Translations under genes and position numbers: made by a program
The notes under the pieces: generated by a model
Seen by the model: the letters and a program-made list of their open reading frames with translations, nothing else
The model's database searches: none
What the model was told of the DNA's origin: nothing
Shown here: piece by piece, positions 1 through 10,714 of the stretch
Numbering within the stretch: the first letter of the stretch is position 1
Layout: the number at the start of each line of letters is the position of its first letter
Origin: Candidatus Sabulitectum silens
GTDB lineage: Bacteria; Fermentibacterota; Fermentibacteria; Fermentibacterales; JCC-6
Direction: 5' to 3'
Length of the DNA: 64,000 bases
Assembly: GCA_001875255.1 (NCBI GenBank)
Contig: MJAN01000007.1
Location: forward strand, 1 to 64,000

Positions 1-11
1 GTGTGCCGGGC

Positions 12-314
12 CTATTCCAGCCTTATGAGAAGCTGGTTCTTTTCCACCTTCTGGGAGGGTTCGACGGCTATCTCAGCCACCCTGCCATCCACCGGCGCGG
101 TGATCTCGTTGTACATCTTCATGGCATCGAGAATGAGCAGTGCGTCCCCCTCTTTCACCCTGGCGCCATGCTTTACCTGTACTTCGATTATGGTTCCCGG
201 TATGAAGGCCCTGATCTGCTTTTCATCCGGTGAGGACCAGGACGGTCCGTAGCTGTCCGGCACGCTGGTCTCGTAGAGGGTGTCGTCTATGTTCAGCTTT
301 TTCCCTTCGGTCAT
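12..314 (-). CDS. Biotin carboxyl carrier protein of an acyl-CoA (de)carboxylase
   Basis: A 100-residue protein whose last ~70 residues form a biotinyl/lipoyl-attachment fold. The biotinylation motif AMKM is visible, with the acceptor lysine at about residue 66, preceded by LLILD and followed by the usual N-E-I-x-A-P-V-D-G turn. It would carry carboxybiotin between a biotin carboxylase (or membrane decarboxylase) and the carboxyltransferase encoded just upstream (13 bases away, same strand), so the two form an operon. The N-terminal ~30 residues are a short leader instead of the long Pro/Ala linker of methylmalonyl-CoA decarboxylase gamma chains. Reading frame is intact. No biotin carboxylase or membrane beta subunit lies in this window, so the exact complex is open. 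Confidence 0.85.
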   Translation of the reverse strand: MTEGKKLNIDDTLYETSVPDSYGPSWSSPDEKQIRAFIPGTIIEVQVKHGARVKEGDALLILDAMKMYNEITAPVDGRVAEIAVEPSQKVEKNQLLIRLE

Positions 315-327
315 CCTGTCCTCCTTC

Positions 328-1866
328 CTAAAGGGGAATGTTGCCGTGGCGTCTGAAGGAGTTGCCGTGGTCCTGCTCCCCTGCGAACTCGAATGCCTTG
401 ATCACCACGTCCCTGGTGTTCTCCGGCTCGGTGATCACGTCTACATAGCCCTTTGAGGCTGCCACGTAGGGATTGGCGAACTTGTCTTCGTATTCCTTTA
501 CCTTTTCCCGCCGGGTTGCCTCGGGATCATCGCTTCCGGCAATTTCCTTCCTGAAGACGATATTGGCCGCGCCTTCGGCGCCCATAACGGCAATTTCTGC
601 CGATGGCCAGGCTATGACGCTGCTGGCACCGAGATGCCGACTGCACATGGCTATATAGGCTCCGCCGTATGCCTTTCTCATTATCACCGTTACCTTGGGC
701 ACCGAGGCCTCGCTGTAGGAATAGAGCAGCTTGGCGCCGTGGCGGATCACACCGGAATGCTCCTGGTCAACCCCCGGGAGATATCCAGGTGTGTCAACGA
801 ATGTAAGCAGGGGGATTCGGAAGGAATCGCAGAACCTGATGAACCTTGCGGCCTTGTCCGAGGCGTTCACGTCGAGGACGCCGGCAAGATACCTGGCTGG
901 TTGGCTATCACGCCGGTGGTCCTGCCGTTGATCCGGACGAAACCCACCACGATGTTCGGAGCGTAGTGTTCGTGGACCTGAAGGAAGTCGCTGCCGTCGG
1001 CAACACCCTTGATCACATCCACAACATCGTAGGCCTTCCGCCTGTTATCAGGAACTACGCTGCTTGAAAGGGCTTTCCCCGGGGGAACAGGTTCCTTTGC
1101 CGGGGGATCCTCCAGGCAGTTCGCCGGGAGGAAGCTGAGGAGCTTCTTGATCTGATCGAAGGCTTCCTGTTCGGTTTCGGCGAAGAAATGGGCATTGCCC
1201 GTTACGGAGGTGTGGGTCCTGGCACCGCCCAGTTCCTCCTGGCTTATGTCCTCACCGAGAACGGTCTTGATCACCTGGGGACCGGTGATGAACATATTGG
1301 AGATCTTGTCAACCACGAAAACGAAATCGGTCAGGGCAGGGGAATAGACCGCGCCTCCGGCACATGGACCCAGTATGAGGGACAGCTGGGGGACCACACC
1401 GCTGAGTTTCGTGTTCCTGTAAAGATATCGCCGTAGCCGCAGAGGAATCCACACCCTCCTGAATCCTTGCGCCGCCGGAGTCGTTGATACCTATCAGGGG
1501 TATCCTTCTGTTCCCGGCCCCGTCCATTACCTTGACTATCTTTGCCGCATGGGCCTTTCCCAGTGACCCGCCGGCCACGGTGAAGTCCTGGGCGAAAATG
1601 GCCACTGGTCTTTTGTTGACCCGGCCGAAGCCGGTTATCACGCCGTCGCCGGCGAGTTTTTTCCTGTCCATTCCAAAATCCGTTGCGGAGTGCTCAACGA
1701 AGAGGTCCGTTTCAAGGATGAGCCTTTGTCAAGTATGTGGCTTACCCTTTCCCGGGCGGTGAGCTTGCCCCGTTCCTTCTGCTTTTCCAGGGCCTGTTCC
1801 TCCGCCCCCCTTGAAAAGGTTCTGCACCCTGTGAAGAAAATCGTTCACTGAACTCTTTATTGACAT
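328..1866 (-). CDS. Acyl-CoA carboxylase carboxyltransferase subunit (PccB/MmdA type), frameshifted
   Basis: Reassembled, this is a ~512-residue carboxyltransferase of the propionyl-CoA carboxylase beta / methylmalonyl-CoA decarboxylase alpha family, the usual length. Recognisable stretches in order are ARERV near the N-terminus, the oxyanion-type [38 protein letters not shown] and YGGAYIAM. It moves a carboxyl group between biotin (on the adjacent carrier) and an acyl-CoA. The start is ATG at 1866. The frame changes about five times: one extra G near 1807 and single missing bases near 1722, 1447, 1424 and 898. Homology continues across all of them, so sequence error is more likely than decay. 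Propionyl-CoA or methylmalonyl-CoA is the likely substrate but cannot be fixed from sequence. Confidence 0.85.
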
Positions 1867-1891
1867 CTGTAAATCCTTCCTGCCTGCGGCG

Positions 1892-4209
1892 TCAGTTGCT
1901 GCCGAAGAGAGCATCCATTAGCTGGAGCCTTTGCTGTGCATACTCCGGCAGTTCGTGGCCGCTGTTTACAATCGAATCATAACAGGTCTCCGCTTCTGCC
2001 ATTCGGCCTGTGTCCCACAGGCAGTCCGCCAGAAGCAGCAGGGCGCCGGTGAAATCCGGAGACAGGGCCAGGGACTCTCTGCAGTACTCCATGGCCTGTT
2101 CAAGCCGACCCTCCAGCCGGTGAACCCTGGCTACCCTTTCAAGGACCACCGGCCCTCTTCTTACGGTGAGGGCATTCGCTGCCAGCTCCAGGGCGCGTTC
2201 CCCGTTACCCGCAAGGGAATATAACAGACCGCACTGGGCAACCCCCCATCCGGGAAGGGAGTCAAGATACAACGATGCCTGTTCCAGTGCCAGCCCGGCC
2301 TGACCGGTTACCCAGAGGGCGGTTATCTCAACCGCTTTGCCGGACCAGGGGGCCCTCATATCCCCGCCCTGAATGCCAAGGATGCTTTCCTTCGGACCAA
2401 GCTCCCCTCCATTGAGGATCCTCACGGCCCTCTGAAGCTCGGTGTCCGAAGAGAGAAGGGCGTTCTCCATTGCGGTGTCCAGGTCGCCTTCGCTGCAGTT
2501 CTTCCAGCAGCTGAGGGTGTAAAAGGCCGCGTCGTTCCCGGAGGACAGGGCAATGTCCGTTGCAGGGTCCTCCCTGAACCGCAGGGCGTAGATGATCCTG
2601 TCAAGGATATCGGTCCCCGTGGAGTCCCTGAGCCTGATGAGCTCGGGAAGTGCCTCAGCAGGAATTAGATAGAGGGGTCTAGAGAGGAACTCCGCGGGAT
2701 CGAGGGGGTCGAAGAAGTGAAAGGCAAGGGAATCGGTTCCAGTAAGGTGAAGGAGTTCCCCTGTGGCGTAGACAGCGGCGAGATCATCCAGGTAAATGGG
2801 AGACCAGCCGGGAAGGGCCGCCGCCAGGTGGGCGGAAGAGCCGCTGTTCCAGCCGCTGTAGATCGCCAGGTTGAACCGATACTTCTGAAAGAGGCTGTAC
2901 TGGGATGCCCGGTGTTCTTCCCCCATCGGATAGCACAGGGCGAGATATTCCCGATAGAAGCCTTCGGGAAAAAGAAGACACCTTCCATCCATGAAAAGGG
3001 GGAGACGTTCTTCGAACCGGTACTGGAGGTAGCCGGATACCTCATTAGTATTGAAGACCACCGCCCGGGACATGAGGTGGGGGTGGGCTTCCAGGAGGTC
3101 CGCCAGCTCCACCGGATATATTGTCCAGTCCACACCGATCCCGGGTCTCCTTGAGGGGCCTACGTCCCTGGGGATACCGTGGATGAAGGGAACTGCGAAG
3201 ATGAGCACCGCAGGCAGCCATATCATCCGGCGGGGAACCTTAAGTGATATCATTCCCGGTATCCAGGCCAGCATGGCCGGGGCCAGGAGTTCCCCGTTCC
3301 TGGAGGCGAACAGGGTTGAGGCCGTGAGTATGAATAGGGCCGCCAGTTTTCCCCTGTGCAGCTTTTCCCTGAAGAACCCGAGGAGGGCCAGGGTGACCGA
3401 TGTGGCAGCAATGAGGATCAGAGCTGGCCTCGCCAGGGTTCGTTCCGGGGCGAACCTGGGATCGAAGGGGCTCCACCATTCCCTTATGGTCTCCTTGTAG
3501 AGAGGCTGGGACAGGAAGGCAGGCAGGTATTCCAGTGTTCTGTAGCCGTTGGGGTGTATTCCGCTTGCCAGAAGGAGCAGAAAAGGGGGCATTGCCCAGG
3601 GAAGGACCTGCCTGTACTCCCCTTCAGAAGCCTGTTCATAGCCGGGACCGAGGCAAGGAACACCCCCATGACGAAACCGGCGTGGGTGTTCACCCAGAGT
3701 ATCTGCAGCGGCAGGAGTACCAGTGAGAGCTTCAGTGGTTTTCTGATGTCCAGGGAGAGTATGTAGAGATAAACGGAGAAGAAGAAGATACTGAAGAAAT
3801 GCGGTCGTGCTATCCACCTGGGCTGGGCCAGGGCCAGCCACAGTATGCCGAAGAAAAAGGCAAAGGCAGGATCACCCCCTCCCCTCACCGCCGCCTTGAA
3901 GGCCAGAAGGACCGACAGCCCTATGAGAAGAGCCTTCAGAAGCACCGGACCCCCTTCGCCCAGGTGGATCCAGGACAGGGCCATGGCGGATTCAGCAAGC
4001 CATTCCTGCTGTATCCAGTAGGCGCCGTGTCTGGTCCACGTGAACGGGTCCTCCGTCCTTATCTCGCCGGTTTCAATTATGTCCAGACCGTTCCTGAGAT
4101 GCCAGAAGAAGTTGCCGTTGTGAACCGGCACCAGGGAATAGAGCACCGCTGCCAGTGCAAGGATCATTCCGGGGTCGATGGTCTTACTGGATATCTTCAA
4201 GGTGTTCAA
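1892..4209 (-). CDS. Large membrane protein with C-terminal TPR region
   Basis: About 770 residues. The N-terminal half has roughly nine to eleven hydrophobic segments (for example around ILALAAVLYSLVPV, LLIGLSVLLAF and FFSIFFFSVYLYIL) with a soluble loop carrying HLRNGLDIIETGEI and DPFTW, which resembles the lumenal loop of C-type/PMT-like polytopic glycosyltransferases. The C-terminal ~200 residues are helical repeats with TPR character (…YSLAGNGERALELAA…, LEQAMEYCRESLALSPD). The frame shifts once near 3623, where one G is missing in AAGGGG. The TTG start at 4209 has AGGAG five bases upstream and overlaps the end of the preceding gene by 26 bases; a TTG at 4245 is possible. It is co-transcribed with two similar genes. 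I infer an envelope glycosylation role; no catalytic motif proves it. Confidence 0.6.
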
Positions 4210-5668
4210 TCCTTCTCCTGGTCTGTTCTGTTGAGGCGAACTCAAGGGCCCTTGCGGCGAATGAGTCCCGCAGTGCGGGGTTCTCTTCCTGAAGCATCCG
4301 TCTTGCCCATGCCTCGGCGGCTATATCAAGGGACATGGGGTCCGGAGAGGTTCCCGAGAACCGGAATATCTCCATCCCCTCCCAGTTCGGTTCCCTGGGC
4401 CGGTTTCCCACGGGGTGGAAAATGAGCCCCCTGAGCTGGAAAGAGTCATTTCTCTCCCACGCCCTTGAAATATGCACGGTCCTTTCCCCGATGACCGGGG
4501 GTATCGGCGGAGGGATCACCAGCTCAAAAAAATTGCCGTAGGGATCGGACAGCATGATATCACCTCTGAAACCCAGTGTGTGCACCGCGTAGGCCGCATA
4601 GAAGGTGTCATGGGCAACCGGTCTGTAGATGGCCCCGGGGGAAGACCGGTGAGTACGTCGGTGGTCCACCGCATGGCAATGTCGTCGGTGGATCTGTCCG
4701 CCAGACGCAGGCCCTGAACCGCGGACAGTATAACCGCTGCAGAAATGAAAAGATGCCCGGTGACCCCCCTGGACAGGATCCTTTCCATGCCCAATGCTGC
4801 CCTGAGGCAGAGGGGAATGAGCAGTATCCACAGTTGACCCGCCGGGTCAGGCAGCTCGTAGGAGGAAAGGAAGAGCAGTGCCAGCAGGATCGGGAGATCC
4901 TGCCGGTACCGGAGCCTGCCCCCGGCGGCGGCCAGCAGGGCGAGAACAGCTCCGGAAAAGGGTCCTATGGCGGAAAGGGCGGTGAGAAGCCTGCCGAAGG
5001 AGGGTGCTCCAAGCCTTCCTGAAAACATGGTCAGATACCCCAGAAGGCCCACCAGTGACTCCGGTCGGCCGTAATGGGCAACTGCGCTGGAGCCGGCGCG
5101 GATGGGAACGTACAGTAGAAGGGTTAGTGGAATGAGGCCGGTAAGGAGAAGGAGCCCCTTCTGCCCTGCTTTCCCCACATGAGGGTCCTGACAGTATTGA
5201 GACCGGATGACCTGCGAAGATGGCCATTCCCGCAGCATAGGGCATAAGGGCGGTTCGCCTGAGGAAAATGGCCGAAAGGGCGAGAAGCATTGCCAGGGGA
5301 TAAACCTCGAGACTGTTAAGCTGGGCCATGACCGGGGCCAGGGTAAGAAGCAGCACTGAAGCGTAAACCGATGATGAAGGGCCTGCCCTGTGCCTGGAGA
5401 AGGCTCCCGCGGCAACGGGAACGAGTATGGCTCCCAGAAGACAGTTCACCAGGCGGAGATGGCCGTAGAGAGGTGACATGACCATGGAGGCCGCCCTGAG
5501 GATCATCAGGAAAAGGGGGTACCCCGGGGAGTGGGCTATCTGGAGGCCCGGGCCGCAGATGGCGAATTCCGCGCCGTCGGTTCCGTCGAAGGAGGGGGGA
5601 CCGGTGAGCAGAGCAGCCAGGAAGACCCCCCCGGAGAGGGCTGCCAGTATCAGTACTCTATGCCGCAT
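4184..5668 (-). CDS. DUF2723 family polytopic membrane protein (glycosyltransferase type), frameshifted
   Basis: About 495 residues when joined. The N-terminus has the family hallmark: a first membrane segment followed by DGAEF and an AHSPGYPLF motif, then repeated membrane helices. DUF2723 proteins (TMEM260-like) are O-mannosyltransferase relatives that use lipid-linked sugars at the membrane outer face; the Asp of DGAEF and the HxPGYP motif are the conserved pair. The C-terminal ~130 residues are soluble. Frame changes lie near 5180 and 4650. Its ATG start at 5668 lies within the last codons of the gene upstream (19-base overlap) and its end overlaps the next gene, so all three are translationally linked. 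Function as a protein or lipid glycosyltransferase is inferred from family only. Confidence 0.7.
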
Positions 5669-7931
5669 ACATATTCTGCGATGGAGTCACGAAGGGCGAT
5701 TGCACGGGGAATGTCCGGAATACCTCCGGTCTGATCCCCATGTCCCCGCGCGGAAAGTATACCCGCCCTTATTGCGGCGAACTCAAGGTTGCCGGGGTAC
5801 ATGGATATGCCGTACTCAGCCGCGGCCAGGGCTTCGGTAACACGATGGCTTTCCAGAGCTGAACTTATCACCATGGCGAAGAGGGACTGCCTGGGGGCCG
5901 ATGCCCCGGCCAGGGCCCTGGAGCCGTAGATAAGGGCGCTGTCCGGCATCTCCGACGCTGAGTACCATAGGGCTGCGGTTTCCAGCACCTCGGCTCCGTC
6001 GGGTTTGACCAGGAGGCATCTCTCAAGGAGATCCCGCCGATCGGGAGGGTCACCGGCTATCACCGGCGCCCGGAGCCTGGCCAGCATTATGGGTATGCAG
6101 ATCCCCAGCCTGTTCTCCCCTTCAAGATAGAGTGAATCGTAATCGGCCTACGGGTTACCGCCGACAGGGTTATGGTCTTTGCCCAGTCCCCAGCCGCCGC
6201 AGCGGGGCTATCCAGGAAGGCAAGGGAGTACTCCAGGGACCTGAGTGTGTCCCCGTTGACGAGATAGGCGGATGCCATGGATCGGAGCAGCATGGGGTTC
6301 ATGCCGGAACGGGAGTGTATGTCGTTCAGGGCGGTGGTGTCGCCGCTGAGGGCGGTGAAGGTTACCTTCATTGTTATCGCGCTGTGAAGATCGGATGCAC
6401 CGGCATTTCTTATATAGATGTCGAAGGCCCTGTCAAAGGCTTCCCTGTCCCCCTCTTCGAAGGCCAGGTTCATCCGTACCTTCATCAGGGACGCCGAGGA
6501 ATCCCCCCTGGCCATGGCGGTTTCGCAGATATACCGGGAACGGTGGTTAAGCCCGAGCATGTGGGTGGTTTCCGCCAGTGTGAGCCAGGGCCCCCGCCTG
6601 CGGCCAGCCTTGAGGCTGATTCCATCGCCAGGGCTATCCTGCCCGAGCGGCTGAAGCTGTCGGTGCGTCTTTCATAACCCCTTATCCATGAGCTCTTGTC
6701 TGAAGCCGGGGGGGCAGCCACCAGAAGGACCATGGGAAGGATGAACAGAAAGGCCGGTCCTTTTCCCGCCCTGGAGAACAGGGTGATCAGCACGACGGTA
6801 CCCACAGCGGCCATGGCGGAGGGAGCCATAAGACTGAAACCAGCAGGGGAAAGGGCGGTTATGAACAGAACCGAGCTGAACAGGGCCTTTCTCATCCTTC
6901 AGGACCTGGAAGGCCGGATACCGCAACCGCCAGACCGGCAAAACGAATGTTACCCATCCGGCGGACCAGGCCAGTGTAAGGGCAACGGCATAGGGAACAC
7001 CCCTGAAGCCGCCCTTCCATGTGGACCCCGCCGTTATCCACAGGCAGGCCATGAAAGTACCGGCAATGGTTACGGTGTCAGCGAAGGTGATCCCCGCCGG
7101 GGGAATCAGGGCGAAGGCCGCTATGGTGCCCGTAAGGGCGGAAAGGGCAGGGAACAACAGCCAGGAAAGGTTGTTTCGGAGCTGTGTCCATCTGTCCGGC
7201 GCCAGCTCCTTCAGGAACCAAAGCGACAGGAACGATACCGGTATCATGTCGATGAGATAGGTGATGTAATGGGACGCCCCGGTGAGGGCCTCCTCGGTTC
7301 CAGCGTGCCATTGGAGAAGGGTGTGGGTGATGCCGTCGCCGGGGAAGAGGGGCTGGAAAACAATGGTAACTAGATAGGGCCAGGTGAAGAAGGACAGGAA
7401 TACCGGAGCGAAGACAAGGGTATTCAGAATACCCCTGAGAAGCCGTCTGTTCGGGGCCACCGCCCAGGTGAAAACCCCTGCCAGCAGGCAGCCGATGGCT
7501 GCCTCTATCCTTATTCCGGTGGTGGTGCCGGTGAGCACCACACCGGGGTTGAAGAAGTTAAGGAGGAACCACAGGGCGTTGGACCTTTCAAGGGGGAAGT
7601 ACCCGATTGCGGATGTGTGTCCGATGATGCCGTCGATAAGCGGGGGCAGAAGGGTCAGTGTCCATGCGAGAACCATTATTTTCAGCAGCTTTGCGGTATC
7701 GTAACCGCTGAACACCCTCATGAAGAATACAAGGGTAAGCAGGGGAAACACATAGGCAACTGGAAAATGGAACAGGAACGCCGGGCCATCGAAAAGGATA
7801 CCCAGGGGAATGGCTTCCATGAGATTCCTGAGGAACACAGTTACCGTGAAAAGGGCCGCGAGCTGCCAGGGGCTGGCGGGGAGGGAGTTACCCCAGTTTA
7901 TCCATTTGTCTATGAAGGTTTTAAAGCTCAT
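5650..7931 (-). CDS. Polytopic membrane protein with C-terminal TPR-like repeats, frameshifted
   Basis: Joined length is about 760 residues: a dozen or so hydrophobic helices in the first ~430 residues, then a helical-repeat region (…CETAMARGDSSASLMKVR…, AALWYSASEMPDSALIYGSRAL) like that of the gene at 1892-4209. I do not recognise a named family. The ATG at 7931 overlaps the stop of the upstream gene in an ATGA, which fixes the start. Frame junctions fall near 6890, 6600 and 6145. The region could instead be two genes, since an ATG at 6895 would begin a protein in the new frame, but the hydrophobic pattern continues smoothly, so one gene is preferred. Neighbours suggest a shared envelope or surface-polymer job. 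Confidence 0.5.
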
Positions 7932-8719
7932 TGATCCTCCGATAGGGTGAAGGCCTGCAGGGCGGGGTAACCGATTTCCTGCCATTCCAGCCCGGCCAGA
8001 AGGTAAATGGTAGCCTGAAAGTCCTCCGGATGCATTCCTCCGATGATATCATCGGCTACTCCATGGCCTGTGAAAACTCCCCAGCCCCGGCGGCGCTCAG
8101 TGAAGTCCGGCATGGAATAGAAACAGGCGGTGACACCGTTCTCCTCCCCGGCTTCGCTCCAGAACCCGATGATCTCCACGAACCCGCCACCGGACCCTGA
8201 CTGCTGAAGGACAAGGTCAGGCTTGAAAAGGGCGATCAGCTGCAGAATGGTATTCTGTCTGGTCCGTGGATCGGCCCAGAGGGAGTCGGAGAACAGCTCC
8301 GAGTCGGTTTCCGGTTCCACTCTTACAGGCAGCCCGGTGCTGTCGGTCCACACTACGAGGTGATCCCTGGTTCCGGTGAATGACTGGTACTGATCAAGAA
8401 CGAGGAGCATGAGAAGGCCGTTCTGGTCCGCTGCCTCCGCCAGCTTGAGAAGCGGATCCCCGGGGTGCTCGGAGGGTAGATGAAACCTTCCCGATGCGGT
8501 ATTTTCCAGGCTGAAAACCGCCTCGGGCATGCTCTCGGTGCCCTCCGCACCCTGAAAATGCATAACCAGCGTGGTCTCCCCGGTCTGAAGGGCCATATCG
8601 CCTCTTCTGGCAGGGAGTTCCGAAACTCCGCAGCCCGGAGCAATGATAAGCAGCAACGGCAGACCGATGGTTTTCCTAAAAAAGTGCCCGGCTGTGAACC
8701 GGGCACTTTTCATATCCAT
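7928..8719 (-). CDS. Putative lipoprotein, weakly alkaline-phosphatase-like
   Basis: About 263 residues. A basic N-terminus and hydrophobic run end in IIAPGC, an acceptable lipobox, so an envelope lipoprotein is likely. The C-terminal part (FTGHGVADDIIGGM followed by DFQATIYLLAGLE) resembles the end of alkaline-phosphatase/phosphodiesterase superfamily enzymes, where a G-x-G-V…G…D-I-A-P-T-L-L-x-L-L-G block is typical, but I cannot find the N-terminal metal-binding Thr/Ser site, so it may be a non-catalytic relative. ATG at 8719 has GGAG at a 6-base distance. Oddly, codons 4-14 are encoded by a perfect terminator hairpin (see 8678-8710). The stop overlaps the next gene in an ATGA. Confidence 0.5.
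   Translation of the reverse strand: MDMKSARFTAGHFFRKTIGLPLLLIIAPGCGVSELPARRGDMALQTGETTLVMHFQGAEGTESMPEAVFSLENTASGRFHLPSEHPGDPLLKLAEAADQNGLLMLLVLDQYQSFTGTRDHLVVWTDSTGLPVRVEPETDSELFSDSLWADPRTRQNTILQLIALFKPDLVLQQSGSGGGFVEIIGFWSEAGEENGVTACFYSMPDFTERRRGWGVFTGHGVADDIIGGMHPEDFQATIYLLAGLEWQEIGYPALQAFTLSEDQ
8678..8710 (-). terminator. Rho-independent terminator after the metalloprotease gene
   Basis: Perfect 12-bp inverted repeat, arms 8680-8691 and 8699-8710 (AAAAGTGCCCGG type), 7-base loop, followed on the minus strand by a run of six T. It begins 17 bases after the stop of the metalloprotease gene, the classical position, yet lies inside the first codons of the next open frame. Confidence 0.85.
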
Positions 8720-8726
8720 CGGACTC

Positions 8727-10425
8727 CTACCGGATGACAGAGACTCTCTGGGCATCGAAGGCGTTCCCGTGGCGGAGCACTACGAAGTAGGTTCCCGAGG
8801 CGAGACCGCCCTGGAACTCCACTGAGTTGAGACCCTGCTCCGCTGGGCCGCTGAAGAGGGTGGAAACCCTTCTTCCGGCCATGTCAACCAGAGAAAGGTC
8901 TGCCTGTCCCGAGCCCGGGAGGCTGAAGCTGACAGCGGTTCCAGCGGTCATGGGGTTCTGCTGCACGCTGAGCCCCGTGCCCTCAAAGACTTCGCCATCT
9001 TCGATCCCGGTGCTGTAGGTGATCTCGTAATCGTGGTTGCCGCTGAGTGAGGTTTCCGTCATGAAGGCGGGGAAGAATATGGCGTAGTCCCAGCCGGTGG
9101 TGGGTACGGAAATGGACACCTCGGCGTTGGGGTAATCGGCTTCGTACCAGTTGAACTGGATCTCGTTGTCGTTGAAGACGAAAGCGCCCACGTTGAAATC
9201 GAAGCCGTCCCGGCCGTCGAAGTCGAACTGGACCCAGCCTTCCTGGTAGTCGGCGAGGTTTACCCTGATCCAGGCGATGCCCCTTGTTTCCGGGGGATAG
9301 CTTCCCTCGTCGCCGGAGGCGGGAGGGAATTGTGGTTGTTATAGGGGAGAACAGCGGGACCCGAGGCGGGAAGACCGAGGTCGGGGTCCCAGAGGTTATA
9401 GGCATCGCTGTAGTTCGGGCCGGTGAAGTAGCGCCACATGCCGTACTCCATGAAGCCCATATCGAAGTCCATTCCATGGGCGATGAACATTTCGTCCAGG
9501 GCTTCCCACATGTTGGGGCCGTTCACCGCGGCGCAGTTCTCCCAGACCTCGCGGACGGCTTCCTCTCCGAACAGAAGAGCTATCATTCTGGGCCAGATGG
9601 AGTTGCCGTACCAGTGGGGGTTGCCGCTGGCGATATCCAGCCAGGGCTTCCTTACGGAGCTTTCACCCCAGAAACCCATCCAGTCATTCACATCGGGCCA
9701 TATCTGGTCTTCCATCCATACGGCGCAGTTCTCCAGGAACCAGGTGGGCTCCGTGTAGTCGTAGCTCATCTGGATGGCATGCTGGAACTCGTGGGAGGAT
9801 GTGGTGGTGAGGTAGTTGTAGCCCAGATTGGTGTTCATGACTATGTGGCTGGCGCTGCAGTTCTGGGTGGAATCGGGTGGCTTGTACTCCCCGCCGGAAG
9901 AGCAGTATCCCAGTGTGCTGCCGCCGAGGGTGACCAGGTACACGTCGTAGCGGTTGCATCCTCCCACTCCGTTGTCGGAGGGCGGGGTGATGTAGCCCAT
10001 GTCACCGCATTCGTCGGCCCGTGCTATAACGAAATACTCAGCCATTTCCTGGGCGTAGGCCTCGGAAACCGCGTCACCTCCGCTGAGGGTGTAGTGGAAC
10101 CTGAAATTGTCGTCGCTTGTTATGAAGGTTTCCTCGGGGCCTGACAGGTTTGGCCTGTTGACCAGGGGAAGAATCATGTCGATGGTTGCCTGGGAGACTT
10201 CGTCAAAAAGAAGAGTGGCCTCGTGGAGAGCGGGTGTTCCGCTTCTCGCCGGCATGGCTCCTTCGGTGTACTCCACTGGCAGTTTCTCCGGTGAAACCAC
10301 GCTGTAAACCAGATAGAGGGCCCTCTGGTCAACGGTGAGGGTTTCATCGGCTGATATCCGCTGGGCGGCGGTATCAGCGAATGCCCCAGGGAGAGCATCA
10401 GTATTGCCGTTAATGCTAACCGCAT
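8727..10425 (-). CDS. Secreted MXAN_6640-like/M6-like metalloprotease with C-terminal sorting tail, frameshifted
   Basis: Joined length is ~565 residues. A signal peptide (MRLALTAILMLSLG) begins at ATG 10425, preceded by a strong AGGAGG. The core carries SSHEFQHAIQM, a HExxH zinc site, with a downstream W-F-L-E-N motif supplying the likely third ligand; this matches the MXAN_6640-type putative metalloproteases. A region rich in Trp/Tyr/Asp follows (beta-sandwich), and the last ~80 residues (QQNPMTAGTAVSFSLP…SGTYFVVLRHG…SVIR) are a Por/type IX-like C-terminal sorting domain. Frame shifts lie near 10385 and 9290. A terminator follows directly. Predicted to be exported and anchored or released at the cell surface to degrade protein; substrate unknown. 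Confidence 0.75.
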
Positions 10426-10714
10426 CTGTCCTCCTATACGAAAATGGCAGGATGTGTTTTCTCTGCCGGTGATAAGAAATGCACTGCTGAGAAGCCATAA
10501 AGGCCGAGCAGGAGAGGTGTTTGAAGCGCAGCCAACCCCTTTGAACTCTCAGTGCTGTTTTGCTTTCCAAAACTCTACGCCCTAATCTAGAATGTTTCTT
10601 CCCCTATGTCCATAACATCCCGGGGTCTCAATTGGTTCCCCGGGTTCGAGCTTGCGGTGTCCGTCGCCTGTGAACATAGTTACCTACCGTAACACAATCA
10701 GAAAAGGAGTCGGT
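10426..10714. other. Divergent intergenic region with a 7-bp inverted repeat
   Basis: Separates the leftward metalloprotease from the rightward MBL-fold gene, so it must hold both promoters. I see no convincing -35/-10 pair. The one structured element is CCCGGGG-N12-CCCCGGG (arms 10619-10625 and 10638-10644), which could be an operator or weak hairpin. No open frame here is supported. Confidence 0.4.

Noticed and set aside
6485-6895. Separate gene starting at ATG 6895 inside the membrane-TPR gene
   Set aside because: The hydrophobic pattern continues from the upstream frame, no SD fits well, and single-base errors are frequent; kept as a noted alternative only.
9284-10144. 286-codon plus-strand frame over the metalloprotease
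   Set aside because: Overlaps the HExxH region of the real gene; Gly/Val/His-rich shadow.
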